Positions 45,145-54,309 of a stretch of 64,000 nt of DNA are shown piece by piece. The DNA is from Candidatus Poribacteria bacterium (GTDB lineage Bacteria > Poribacteria > WGA-4E > WGA-3G). A model generated the notes under the pieces. That model did no database searches. It was given only the letters and a program-made list of their open reading frames with translations, and had not been told where the DNA came from. Position numbers and translations under genes: made by a program. The first letter of the stretch is position 1; each line of letters opens with the position of its first letter. Location of the stretch: the NCBI GenBank assembly GCA_009839745.1, contig VXPE01000111.1, forward strand, positions 1 to 64,000, written 5' to 3'.

Positions 45145-46199
45145 CGCACGATTCGATCAAATTCAGCGAGGTATGCTTGGGCAATATCAGGATTTCCTTT
45201 GATAATCAATAGATTCTCGCTATTGCGTTCTTCGGCGTTTTTGGAGAAGTTGTAGGAACCCGTAATCACAGTCTCCTCGTCAATAACAATTACCTTGTGA
45301 TGCATAGTCCCCTTATTTCTATCCTGAATCACTGAAATACCTGCTGCCTTCATTTGTTCATATTCAGAGTATTGACTAATTTGTCGTTTTTCAAACACCC
45401 CCTGTATGTCAATCCCCGACGCAAAACGATCCCGCATCGCACTGCCGAGTGTATCTTCCGTGAACGAAAACGCCATAAAATGAATCGACTTCTTGGCAGA
45501 TTCGATCTCCTTCACAAGCGAGGAGAGGATGTCGTTGTCTGGTGAAAAATAGGTGAATATCTGTGTCCCGTCGCTGAGTGCCACTTTCGGATGCACAACT
45601 GACGCGCCAGTAGGTTTCTCAGCCCGCATTTGCCGGAACAGCTCTCGGAACTCCCGTGTGAAGTTATACGCCAACGGGGCGGAATCAATGAATATTACGT
45701 TATTCTTGTTTTTATATGCCCCGTTATAGGTCGTGTTATAGGAGCCTGTCCAGACGTATTGCTCATCAATCACAATGAATTTGTGATGCATGTAACTGTC
45801 GGGGTCTCCATCCTCGGCGACAGGGATGCCGGCTTCCTGCAATTGTGCAATTGCCTCCTCACCAATGTTGTCCGTTTCAGTGACGACTCGCACCTGGACC
45901 CCGCGGCGATGTGCTTTGATTAAGCCATCGGCTACCCGTGCAGAGTCCAAGTGATAGAGGGCAGCATCAACCCGCGATGCGGCAGTGGTCAGTTTTTCAA
46001 TAAGGCGTTTTTCAAGGGAATAGTGACTGGCTCCCGTATCGACTTCACTGAAGTAGACCTCCCACGTTCCGACAGGCAGTTTGTTGCCTGTGTAATGTCT
46101 GATACCAACGCCGATTGCAGCAGCGCAAAGCAGAACAAGAAGAAGAGGAATAAATTTGGATTTTAATTTTTCCTTGCGGTTAACTGACGTGCGTTCCAT
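45141..46199 (-). CDS. Membrane-anchored phospholipase D-like protein
   Basis: 352 residues. An N-terminal transmembrane segment (FIPLLLVLLCAAAIGVGI) precedes two HxKx4D motifs: MHHKFIVIDEQYVWTGSYN and MHHKVIVIDEETVITGSYNFSKNAEERNSEN. This is the classic two-HKD phospholipase D/nuclease fold. The first codons come from the repeat leader (SVNRKEKLK encoded by the AACCGCAAGG module), so the true start may have been altered. Function could be cleavage of phosphodiesters in lipid or nucleic acid. Confidence 0.85.
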   Translation of the reverse strand: MERTSVNRKEKLKSKFIPLLLVLLCAAAIGVGIRHYTGNKLPVGTWEVYFSEVDTGASHYSLEKRLIEKLTTAASRVDAALYHLDSARVADGLIKAHRRGVQVRVVTETDNIGEEAIAQLQEAGIPVAEDGDPDSYMHHKFIVIDEQYVWTGSYNTTYNGAYKNKNNVIFIDSAPLAYNFTREFRELFRQMRAEKPTGASVVHPKVALSDGTQIFTYFSPDNDILSSLVKEIESAKKSIHFMAFSFTEDTLGSAMRDRFASGIDIQGVFEKRQISQYSEYEQMKAAGISVIQDRNKGTMHHKVIVIDEETVITGSYNFSKNAEERNSENLLIIKGNPDIAQAYLAEFDRIVR

Positions 46200-46203
46200 C
46201 TTT

Positions 46204-46270
46204 GAAGTGCGTTTCTCAAATCCGCCTGCGTGTTTTTGCTTGGGTATTTCTGCGTATTGTTGCAGGCTAC
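46204..46270 (-). repeat. Leader repeat, inverted copy
   Basis: AATCCGCCTGCGTGTTTTTGCTTGGGTATTTCTGCGTATTGTTGCAGGCTAC is the reverse complement of the modules at 11609 and 18014. With the AACCGCAAGG module inside the start of the PLD gene (46165-46180) it forms one leader copy in the same orientation as the gene. Confidence 0.7.
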
Positions 46271-46364
46271 TGTTTTAAACGTTTGTAAGGTGAACTACCC
46301 ATAAGGTCCCAGCGAGAAACCCCTATCTGTATAGAAAAAGTGTTTCTGAGGACGTGTCATGCGA

Positions 46365-47255
46365 TTAAATGCCCCATCTCTGCCGTGATTTTTTTAAGGA
46401 TTCGATCTTCGCGTCCTGTTGCTTCCATGCGTAATGCCCTTTCGGTTTTTCACCAACCCAGCGTTCATCAATGGGTTCAGCAGCAAGCTGATAACGCGTA
46501 TCTGCTGTTATCCGAATTTTATCGGAGGTGTTAACGAGTGAAGCATGCATCAGGAACATACTAAAAATGATAACGTCTCCCGCTGAAAATGTTGTCGTTG
46601 CCCAGCGTCCCCCGAATTTCTCGACGATCTCAAGCGGTTTATCGCTGAAGTGTCCCTCAATCAGATCCCGATCCACATCTGATTGTCCATAAGTTGCTCG
46701 AATCTTTTCAAATCGGTTAGATCCGAGGCAGAACACAATCGGACCCATGTCCAGAGACACATCGCCAAAGGGAGTCCAGCAAGAGTAGAGGTCTTGTGTG
46801 CCTCTGCCCATAAAGACGATATCGTAATGAATCGGTGAACCTGATCCAGGTCCCGCCGTGCGAAGCCATTTAAAATCGAACGTTCGGGCATCGCCACCGA
46901 GGAATCGTTTGAAAAAGTTCATGATGGGTTCACCTTCAACAACGGCTTTAAATGCTGGCATCTGCGTCAATGCTTTATTGCCCATTGAGCCGGTTGATGG
47001 CGGTTCAGGGTAATCGGGGTTAAAGATCCCGTCCATCAATTCTGTATCCGGTGCGAGCATCCCTTTTGCTGCGAGTTTCTCCAGAATCTGCCGACGCGCC
47101 GTGAGGATCGCGTCCTTGCCGTGTAGTTCACGAATCAGAAGATACCCCTCGGCTGCCATCCGTTCCTGCAAGGCATCGGGGTTGTCAAGGATGTCGTTAC
47201 TTTCTCGTAAATCGGGACTGATGTCTACTTCCTGATGTAAAAAGGGGAGCTTCAT
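46365..47255 (-). CDS. Phytanoyl-CoA dioxygenase (PhyH) family protein
   Basis: 296 residues from ATG 47255; another ATG at 47285 is possible and neither has a strong ribosome-binding site. The Fe(II) ligands are H and D in IHYDIVFMGRG and the distal His in FLMHASLVNTSDKIRITADTRYQ, whose RITADTRYQL supplies the 2-oxoglutarate Arg. The domain hydroxylates small or lipid substrates. The family is heavily expanded in Poribacteria-like genomes. Confidence 0.9.
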   Translation of the reverse strand: MKLPFLHQEVDISPDLRESNDILDNPDALQERMAAEGYLLIRELHGKDAILTARRQILEKLAAKGMLAPDTELMDGIFNPDYPEPPSTGSMGNKALTQMPAFKAVVEGEPIMNFFKRFLGGDARTFDFKWLRTAGPGSGSPIHYDIVFMGRGTQDLYSCWTPFGDVSLDMGPIVFCLGSNRFEKIRATYGQSDVDRDLIEGHFSDKPLEIVEKFGGRWATTTFSAGDVIIFSMFLMHASLVNTSDKIRITADTRYQLAAEPIDERWVGEKPKGHYAWKQQDAKIESLKKSRQRWGI

Positions 47256-47351
47256 TTTTTTACTATAGTCCTTTGATGGGCACATATTTGTAGCATAAAC
47301 TGTTAGTTTGTGCCAGCAACCAACTTAGCAACTTTAGGCATTTTAGGCACT

Positions 47352-49361
47352 TCACAACTTTTCCTTCAGCCACGCGTAATTAAATCGATAGTGTTGACGG
47401 CTGCTAATCAGATGGATGATCCCGTTCTGTCCTTGGCAAACAGCGAGGTAACCCCCGAGTTCGGCGCTATTTAACCCCATCGTAAAGGGGCGTCCATCCA
47501 TCGTCTCAAGCTCTCGGTCTTCTCCATCATCTGAAATTAAACGCATACACTCCCACGTTTCACCGTCGTCATAAGATAACGCCCCGAAGAGTCCGGTAAC
47601 GAGGCGTTCATTGCCAGCAGCATCAACAATCGGCATGGGTGTCAATGCTTTCCGCTCTCCTGTGAACGTGGCGAGAAAAATGGGTCCCTCTTGAAGTCGT
47701 AGCAGCACACACCGTTGTCCGCCAGAAACGACTGGGAACCGACTCGCACTGTAATGCCACGTCCTACCGCTATCTGCGGAAAGGCTCTTCGGCATCCGTC
47801 CGTTGATAGTGTCGCCTCTGCCGTAAGCCATCAACCTTCCATCTGTGAGTTCAACCACAGCAGCGTGAATACCAGCGATCCATCCGCCCTGTTTGCCATC
47901 AGCAAACTCGGGAATGGGTTGTCCTGTTCCTGGATCATACCATGTGTCGCCGTCGTCCTCACTGAGCCATATCGCCGTGCCACCGTTTCCACCGGTTACT
48001 GCATCGCAAGCGAGGAGGATAGAGCCGTCCTGTCTTCGGAAAACAGAGGCGATCGGCATGTGCCGGAGGCGGTGCTCAGGTGAGATGAAGCGCGGTTTCG
48101 ACCATGTCGCACCGTTATCATCGGAGTGGCGTAGCACCAACGCTAAGGGACCCCACGTTGCGGCTGCCGAGAGTCCGTTGAAATGGTAAATCCGTCCATT
48201 CTCGTTTCGCCAGAGGGATGTGGCGTGATTGTTCCGATCGGGCGGACCCCAGAAAGGTTCGGCTGGGTCCCACTCGGTTGCACCAAAGCGCAATCGACTC
48301 GCAGCGACTGTCAATTCGCGTCCACGTTCTGTTACACATGAATACCATGCCGCGAACATATCGCCGTTCGGACACTCCACGATCGCCGGGACATGGTTAT
48401 GCGCCGAAAAAAGTGGTCCGTTTGAACCTTCAGGAATTTTAACATAAGTGAGTGGTTCCGCGAAATAAGGGGATTCTGGCACGGGGACACGCCTATTTTC
48501 TTGTTTAACGTTACGTCCCCATAACGCCACCTTCGGTGCAGGGGGCGGCGCGGTCTGCGGCATCTCACCACAGACGACACGGAATCCGATGTACCAGTGC
48601 TTATCTTCTGGGACTGCCCCCATCCGATTGGCTGAGCGTAGGTAGCAGAGCAACGTCGAGTGACTCCCACCCCGTGTGACGCGATACAAACCTGCTTTTC
48701 TGCCCACTGGATCCACTTGTGGATCGGGTTCATAGGGCCCATACCAATCTTGGCACCACTCCTCTACGTTTCCGTGCATGTCGTATACACCCCAGGCGTT
48801 GGGTGGCGTTTGCCCAACGTGTAGCGGCACGATTTTTTCTGTGCCACGGCTCCGCTCGGCATCCGGGTACCAACTCTCTCCAACGTTTTTGTGGAATTCA
48901 GGCGGTAGTATATCGCCGGTATGGAAATGGGTCGTTGTGCCTGCACGGCACACGTATTCCCATTCCGCTTCGGTCGGCAGTCGATAAGGAAGTCCCTCCT
49001 TCTCGGAGAGCCATTCGCAGAATCGCGTCGCATCGTGCCAATCTACAAACACAACCGCTTCATCGTCTTCTTTCGAGAAACCTGTATTCTGAAGACTCTT
49101 CAAGTCTCGGTGTGCGGGATCATAAGTCTCATACTGGGCGTTTGTCACTTGAAAAATCCCGATGTAGAACGGCGTGGTAAGAGTTACCTGATGCACGGGG
49201 TGTTCGTCCCAATCCCCGTCGCGGAGGTATGCTTTTCCGGCTGTCAGTTCGTCTGAGAGCGCAGCGTTCTTTGAACCCATCGTGAAGGTCCCCGGTTCAA
49301 TTCTAACGAACCGCATCCCTATTGAATTTGTATACGTTTGATCTTCCATCGTAGCATCCAT
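47352..49361 (-). CDS. Fusion of FGE-sulfatase domain and sialidase-like beta-propeller
   Basis: 669 residues. Residues about 1-265 form a formylglycine-generating-enzyme-like (SUMF1) domain: FVRIEPGTFTMGSKN, HPVHQVTLTTPFYIGIFQVTNAQYE, LPYRLPTEAEWEYVCRAG, GVYDMHGNVEEWCQDWYG, RVTRGGSH and IGFRVV. From about 310 there is a BNR/sialidase-type propeller with Asp-box-like motifs (SDDNGATWSKPRF, SEDDGDTWYDP, SADSGRTWHYS, SYDDGETWECM). The SUMF1 fold does not prove sulfatase activation; many bind ligands. No signal peptide. A hairpin carrying GGGGAGG precedes the start. Confidence 0.85.
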   Translation of the reverse strand: MDATMEDQTYTNSIGMRFVRIEPGTFTMGSKNAALSDELTAGKAYLRDGDWDEHPVHQVTLTTPFYIGIFQVTNAQYETYDPAHRDLKSLQNTGFSKEDDEAVVFVDWHDATRFCEWLSEKEGLPYRLPTEAEWEYVCRAGTTTHFHTGDILPPEFHKNVGESWYPDAERSRGTEKIVPLHVGQTPPNAWGVYDMHGNVEEWCQDWYGPYEPDPQVDPVGRKAGLYRVTRGGSHSTLLCYLRSANRMGAVPEDKHWYIGFRVVCGEMPQTAPPPAPKVALWGRNVKQENRRVPVPESPYFAEPLTYVKIPEGSNGPLFSAHNHVPAIVECPNGDMFAAWYSCVTERGRELTVAASRLRFGATEWDPAEPFWGPPDRNNHATSLWRNENGRIYHFNGLSAAATWGPLALVLRHSDDNGATWSKPRFISPEHRLRHMPIASVFRRQDGSILLACDAVTGGNGGTAIWLSEDDGDTWYDPGTGQPIPEFADGKQGGWIAGIHAAVVELTDGRLMAYGRGDTINGRMPKSLSADSGRTWHYSASRFPVVSGGQRCVLLRLQEGPIFLATFTGERKALTPMPIVDAAGNERLVTGLFGALSYDDGETWECMRLISDDGEDRELETMDGRPFTMGLNSAELGGYLAVCQGQNGIIHLISSRQHYRFNYAWLKEKL

Positions 49362-49373
49362 ACCCCTCTGTAT

Positions 49374-49396
49374 CCTCCCCGCAAGCGGTGGGGAGG
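49374..49396. promoter_or_regulatory. Hairpin sequestering the GGAGG before the fusion gene
   Basis: CCTCCCC-GCAAGCGGT-GGGGAGG, a perfect 7-base stem. On the minus strand the GGGGAGG arm lies 12 bases before the ATG at 49361 and could serve as a Shine-Dalgarno site that the hairpin masks. It may instead be a dispersed palindrome that landed there. Confidence 0.5.
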
Positions 49397-49480
49397 GACG
49401 CGCAAACTGAAGTTTACGCTACAAAATACCGCAGAGAACGTCCTGTTTTGCCTGCTGAAAATCATGTAAGTCACTATAGT

Positions 49481-49660
49481 TTGGACAATTTCGGTCGGGT
49501 TCCTGCTCGGTTTTCAAGAGATCTTTGATTTTTCTGAAGGTTTCTGAAACAAACCCAACTTGCAGAAAAATAAACCCCGATGCACCCAACGACAGCCCCC
49601 GGGGAATGCCATAAGGAAACCTTCATACCGTTGATTTCGGGGCGATATGTGTATAGAAAC
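49481..49660. repeat. Long dispersed repeat, copy 2 (interrupted)
   Basis: Same core as 16426-16569, but the palindrome GCCCC...GGGGC is interrupted by a block of about 36 bases (GGAATGCCATAAGGAAACCTTCATACCGTTGATT) related to the ACAC-loop hairpin unit at 18040-18100. So one repeat has inserted into another. Confidence 0.8.
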
Positions 49661-49973
49661 TTGGGTTATTATATCAAAATCAGTTGAATTTGTCTGTGAA
49701 AAAATGTGATTGTAGACGCTATTCACTCTTTCCCAGCGAAAGTACTCGGAAGTCAATTGTCTTAACCGAATGGCAAAAATAGACAGAGGATAGAGGCGTT
49801 AGGCATCAAGACCCAACAGAAGCAGATTTTGAATATCTCAAATCCCAGGGGATTCCTATCACAGGACGGATGCAAAAAGTGTCCCTTCCCTGTTCAATGG
49901 TGTTCTCATGTGTAGACATCGGTGTTGCAGTGGAGAGCTGCGATGGAAACCCAAACGAAAGTTTATACGCCAG
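49661..49973. other. Gap without a recognisable gene
   Basis: No start codon and ribosome-binding site pair leads a convincing frame. One plus-strand frame runs open from about 49803 to 49980 (DPTEADFEYLKSQGIPI and onward) and ends in the terminus of the next repeat. It may be a decayed IS end. Confidence 0.4.
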
Positions 49974-49999
49974 TGCGTAAGTCCTATAGGACTTACGCA
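49974..49999. mobile_element. Two abutting MITE/IS ends
   Basis: TGCGTAAGTCCTATAGGACTTACGCA is a perfect palindrome of two AGGACTTACGCA termini, joined head to head across TA. It suggests two elements inserted next to each other or a deletion between them. Confidence 0.7.
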
Positions 50000-50042
50000 A
50001 TAGTTTAAAAATGTGTTATACTCTCAGTTTATGAAAACTCTT

Positions 50043-50163
50043 AGGACTTACGCACTACTTCTTAAAGTCCCCCTGATAAGGGGGATTTAGGGGGTTAAAA
50101 AGATGATAAATGCTGCTTTTTTGTGTCCAAATGTCCGATATTTGATCCATTTGCGTAAGTCCT
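50043..50163. mobile_element. MITE-like element, copy 2
   Basis: 121 bases from AGGACTTACGCA to TGCGTAAGTCCT. It shares TTAAAGTCCCCCTGATAAGG and GGGATTTAGGGGGTTA with copy 1 at 42476-42574 but has a longer right half. No coding capacity. Confidence 0.8.
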
Positions 50164-50309
50164 GACGAAATGAAAGTGCGAACATTCGTTTCTATCAGAA
50201 ATGTTGACTGGGTAAACTGCAGTCAAATGGGGTAATAGACATGCAAAGCCTATAGCAACAATCAGATAGATAGTTGTTATAGGCTTGCCCCACAAAAGGA
50301 GAACGTGAG

Positions 50310-50960
50310 GTGAGAATCGCAATTTATGTTGTTATTTTACTCGTTGTTTGTGCTTTAGTCGGCAGTTTGTATGTAAGATATGACACAAAACGTTTCATGG
50401 ATAACTTTGAGAAAAGGCATGTAACACCTGTGAGTGAACAAGATTTAACTGATAATGATAGTGAAATATCACAGGTAGAATCTGAGAATCCAGAACAGCC
50501 CCAACAAACTGAACATATTGAAGAACCCGATGAATATGTATCAGAATCTTTGCAAGGTGATAACACAAAGGACTTAGATACTTTTGAAATACTAGGTCAG
50601 TCTGATAGTTTATACGACACTTCTCCATTTACACCTCTTGAGCAAGAAGCAGATGAAACTGAAGAAAGTGAACAGCAAGAAACAGATGTGAATGATCTGT
50701 CTATTGAACAGATTATAGCGAATAACCGAAAACACCTTATTGCTGAGCATGGAGATATCCCGGAAGTTCATACATATTTAAAATACTTCCCTTTTGAAGC
50801 ATTATTGGATCAGAATAAAGGTAAAGCGTATACACTTGATTTATCTTTAGAGGAACACCTGAATTATCACAAGGCTGTTGCTCATTTATTCCCAAATAAG
50901 GCAAATACGGATAGGTACTTAGACGCAAAAAAAATGTATGAAGAATTCAAGTCTGAATAG
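50310..50960 (+). CDS. Uncharacterised membrane-anchored acidic protein
   Basis: 216 residues; starts with GTG or ATG-like MRIAIYV with AGGTG in front. One N-terminal membrane helix (YVVILLVVCALVGSLYV) is followed by an acidic, Gln/Glu-rich linker (residues 35-130) and a helical C-terminal domain (PEVHTYLKYFPFEALLDQ, DLSLEEHLNYHKAVAHLFPN). I do not recognise the family. AT-rich, unlike most neighbours, in a repeat-rich and IS-rich stretch, so it may be foreign. Confidence 0.6.
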   Translation: MRIAIYVVILLVVCALVGSLYVRYDTKRFMDNFEKRHVTPVSEQDLTDNDSEISQVESENPEQPQQTEHIEEPDEYVSESLQGDNTKDLDTFEILGQSDSLYDTSPFTPLEQEADETEESEQQETDVNDLSIEQIIANNRKHLIAEHGDIPEVHTYLKYFPFEALLDQNKGKAYTLDLSLEEHLNYHKAVAHLFPNKANTDRYLDAKKMYEEFKSE

Positions 50961-51043
50961 ATCTCAGATGTTCAGTGATGTTGTTATAGTAGACTCCGAA
51001 AATAAGTTTACATTTTCTGGGGTTTATGTTATGCTCTATGATT

Positions 51044-51560
51044 ATGGCATATTCAACAGATTTACGCAAACGCGTGCTCGATTTCATCAACGCCGGTGGC
51101 AGTAAAGCCGCTGCGGAACGAACGTTTCGCGTCTCAAGACGGACGATCTATAACTCGTTAGAAGCCAAAGACCCCTTTGCCGCTGAGAAGCCGGGGCCCA
51201 AGGGTCCCCACCGCATTGATTACGAGGCACTTCGGCAACATGTTGCTGATTTTCCGGATCACACCCTCACCGAACGCGCCAAATACTTCGGTGTTTCTCA
51301 ACATGGCATCTCTTATGCCTTGTCGAAGCTGAATATCACGCGAAAAAAAAACGCAGACCTATAAAGAACAGTGTCCCGTGAAACGCCAAGAGTATCTCTG
51401 AAGGCTTCAACAAGAGATACAAACCCATGGCAAAAAGTCTGCTTATCTTGACGAGACGGGTTTCACCCGAGAAGATTTCCGCCCCTATGCTTATGCTCGC
51501 AAAGGAGAGGGTGTGCCTGATAAAGTGCCGAGTCATCGCTATAACCATCGGCTTTCGGTA
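51044..51560 (+). pseudogene. IS630-family transposase remnant
   Basis: The frame from ATG 51044 (MAYSTDLRKRVLDF, then GSKAAAERTFRVSRRTIYNSL) is the N-terminal helix-turn-helix of IS630-type transposases. It ends at 51364 after a run of nine A (51343-51351), a possible frameshift site. The next frame continues the protein (CPVKRQEYL, TGA at 51399, QQEIQTHGKKSAYLDETGFTREDFRPYAYARKGE) including the first catalytic Asp in LDETGF. The remainder is lost where the IS982 remnant starts. Confidence 0.8.
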
Positions 51561-52065
51561 AGTCTCTGGCAATGCAAGCGATGTCGCAGATATCTGCGTA
51601 AAGTTTGCCAAATACGGGACGGACTAACTCCATAACAGGGGGTCTGTCATTGGTATTGCCCATCGGTATTGCCGGATGTTAGATAAACCTAGAGTAACTT
51701 ACCGTGTTGAATCTATGAAAGAAAACCCCTCACCGACACCCAAGCGGGTGTAAAGGTAAACAGACAACGCAAACATCACCTCTGACTTGAGTGCGACGAA
51801 CCGGTTATAACTCACCAAGTTTAGAAACGTCCAACGCAAGGGCAGGCAGACTTCTCTAAGATAATAGTCCTTGAAGGTCCGATACTGACTTTGATGAAAG
51901 TGAACCAAGATCGTCATTACCTCGCTGAGATGGGGTCTTCAAGGATGTCCGCGTTTTTCGCAGTCCGTCCTGGGAAGTTGGTGTTGTGCCTTATATGTTT
52001 CAAGTGCCAGAAAAAATTGTCAATCTTGCAGAAAAGTGATGCAATAGACAGGGGAGAACTCCTGT
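51560..52065 (-). pseudogene. IS982-family transposase remnants
   Basis: Minus-strand fragments: near 51917-51699, MTILVHFHQSQYRTFKDYY ... LVSYNRFVALKSE ... FSFIDSTR, the IS982 transposase core with a catalytic Asp, and 51663-51560, NTNDRPPVMELVRPVFGKLY. The N-terminal part (CKIDNFFWHL near 52040) is in another frame. The element is frameshifted and internally deleted. It adjoins the IS630 remnant, so one element inserted into the other. Confidence 0.7.
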
Positions 52066-52176
52066 GGGTTAAGGTTTAGTTTAACTCATTATACCAGAGG
52101 GATCTTTCTATAAAACACTCTTATTTTTTCTTCAACTCACGTTATTTGATAGCCATTAAACAGGGGAGGATAATCG

Positions 52177-53292
52177 ATGTTAAGCGTGTTTAATTCCAAA
52201 AAAGGTATCATTATTGGTAGCATTGTTTTCATTCTTTTGCGGATGCCAATAGCGTCTTTTGCGGAGGAGGCGTGGGAACACATCACGCAGCTCCCCACTG
52301 AGAGAAGGGGATTCGCCACAGCTGTCGTGGATAATAAGGTGTATCTCATAGGGGGCAGCCTGATTGAAGACGTGAAGCGAGGAATAAGAAATCCAGGGCC
52401 CTTTGGAATTTCAACCGTTGAGGAGTATAATCCGCAAACCAATACGTGGCGGCCCCGTGCAGACATGCCAACGCCACGCGAGTATCCTAGAGTTGCAGTC
52501 GTTGATGGGATCATCTATGTCTTCGGGGGGGCAAGTGGGAAAGATAACAAAATTGGGAATATGAAATTCCCAGTTCATGTAGAGGCATACAATCCGAAGA
52601 ATAATAGATGGATCCAAAAAAAAGATATGCCGATTTCTCGTGTCAACTTTGGATTGGGTGTGGTTGCTGGAAGAGTCTATCTCATCGGCGGTGCGACGGG
52701 CTTCGGTGGGGGACATAAACAACGGATGGACCGGGTTGATGTCTATAATCCAGCGACGGATCTGTGGGGGACAGCTCCGAACATGCCGACCCGGCGGGGT
52801 CCGGGAGGTGTGGCTGTCGTCAACAATCGTCTTTATGTCATGGGGGGTGCTGGATGGCCCCCTGCGGGTGCTGGGCCTCATCTGAGGGTCATTGAGGAAT
52901 ATGACCCGATAAGTTCTCAATGGCAGCAGAAGCCGGATATGTTAGCCCTCATATCGAGGTTCTCAACAGTTGTTGTAAGAGATGAGATTTATCTCATTGG
53001 AGGTTTTCGTCCTCTGATCCTCCCGCGTGAGTATTTAGCGAAAGTGGATGTATATCATCCGCGAACAGAGGCATGGGACACTATTCCAGAACTGCCGAGT
53101 CCCCTGAGTCCTATTGATGCTGCGGTGGTCACCGGCAAGATTTATGTTTTCGGAGGTTATGGAGAAGGTATAATATTTGTTCGAGACGTTCTCGTATATG
53201 ATACGGGTTTTCATGCCGTTGAGGCAACAGGTAAAATGCTGACACACTGGGGCGAACTCAAAGGTGAACCGAAGAGCCAGCCAAGAAACTAA
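52177..53292 (+). CDS. Secreted Kelch-repeat beta-propeller protein
   Basis: 371 residues; AGGGGAGG precedes the ATG. Signal peptide (IIIGSIVFILLRMPIASFA) then six Kelch repeats with the GG and Y/W pattern: KVYLIGGS, IIYVFGGAS, RVYLIGGAT, RLYVMGGAG, EIYLIGGF, KIYVFGGYG. The protein likely binds proteins or glycans outside the cytoplasm. No catalytic motif. The short C-terminal tail is basic. Confidence 0.85.
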   Translation: MLSVFNSKKGIIIGSIVFILLRMPIASFAEEAWEHITQLPTERRGFATAVVDNKVYLIGGSLIEDVKRGIRNPGPFGISTVEEYNPQTNTWRPRADMPTPREYPRVAVVDGIIYVFGGASGKDNKIGNMKFPVHVEAYNPKNNRWIQKKDMPISRVNFGLGVVAGRVYLIGGATGFGGGHKQRMDRVDVYNPATDLWGTAPNMPTRRGPGGVAVVNNRLYVMGGAGWPPAGAGPHLRVIEEYDPISSQWQQKPDMLALISRFSTVVVRDEIYLIGGFRPLILPREYLAKVDVYHPRTEAWDTIPELPSPLSPIDAAVVTGKIYVFGGYGEGIIFVRDVLVYDTGFHAVEATGKMLTHWGELKGEPKSQPRN

Positions 53293-53334
53293 CACCTATT
53301 TATTTCAAACGCATCGGAGAAACTGAGTTTTTTT

Positions 53335-53493
53335 GTGAAAAAATACATATTACTTACGCTGATTCTTACTGTTATTGTTGTAGGTCCGTTTGTTTATCAA
53401 CAATGGAGCGAAGCCAAACGCTTACGACATATCAGAGAGACAAAACACCTCGCTCGTTTTTTATTTTGGAATATCCATGTCCTCTTCCTATAA
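53335..53493 (+). CDS. Short membrane-helix ORF, possibly a truncated gene
   Basis: A 52-codon frame starting GTG 53335 (KKYILLTLILTVIVVGPFVYQQWSEAKRLR), a single hydrophobic helix followed by a charged region. It ends in TAA just where the frame of the following glycosyltransferase remnant begins. Poor ribosome-binding site. It may be the 5' end of a gene that was joined by deletion to the next one. Confidence 0.35.
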   Translation: MKKYILLTLILTVIVVGPFVYQQWSEAKRLRHIRETKHLARFLFWNIHVLFL

Positions 53494-54229
53494 CGTAGGC
53501 ATTCGTCTCATCCTTCCTATCTATCCCTGCTTTATCTCTCTGGTAGGATTAAGCACGTTACACTTTGAAAAAAGTAAAATGCTTCGTTATGCTGTTTGCT
53601 TTCTGCTGCTATGGCTGGGGTTTATATTTTTTTATCAGAGTCGAGATTCGCTGGCTTACTTCAATGAATTCGCTGGGGGTTCAAAGAATGGATACAAACA
53701 TCTCGTTGACTCAAACTTGGATTGGGGTCAAGACCTGCCGCTTTTGGCAGCATATCTTGAAGAACAAGAAGATCAGGAGGTCTGGATACAGTACTTTGGA
53801 AGCTCTTTTCTGTCATCTTATGGTATTGATGATCGGTGGATTGTCTTACCTTATGCCCAACCTAAGTCAACCGATGCACTCTTAGATCCACTATCAGGTG
53901 GACGTTATATCGTGAGTTTAACCTATTTGTTTGGTGGGTATATCCTTGATAGTTCGTTCCTCTATCCAATGGATTCTGAGCAGTGGGCTACCTTACATCA
54001 CAAGATCAGTTTATATAACAAAGGACTTCGGGAACCCAAATCTCAGAACCTATATAAAACCACCTATGAAGCCCCTCCGACAAAGGAAGAACGCATCATG
54101 TTAAGAGGTTTTCAAGGAATAGCCTTGCTTAATCGCCTTAAACAAAGGGAACCCGACGCTAGGATTGGCTATACTATGTTTGTTTATCAGCTGACTGATG
54201 ATGAGGTGGCAAATTTAATATCGCCTTAA
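53390..54229 (+). pseudogene. C-terminal fragment of a glycosyltransferase-39 (PMT-like) membrane protein
   Basis: From about 53455 the frame reads FYFGISMSSSYNVGIRLILPIYP, membrane segments, and SLAYFNEFAGGSKNGYKHLVDSNLDWGQDLPLLAAYL, the typical C-terminal region of PMT-type glycosyltransferases. The N-terminal catalytic loops and most membrane helices are missing, and the sequence before 53455 is in a shared overlap with the previous frame. So this is a 5'-truncated gene. It is followed by ABC permease genes. Confidence 0.6.
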
Positions 54230-54309
54230 CTCCGGTAGGCATCAACTTGTGGACAAAAGATGTCTTTTCAGATGTGTATCTTGTACACATATGCATTGAA
54301 GAATAATTT

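Noticed and set aside
51399-51401. The in-frame TGA in the IS630 remnant as a selenocysteine codon
   Set aside because: It lies in a degraded, frameshifted transposase, is not at a redox motif and has no SECIS-like hairpin.
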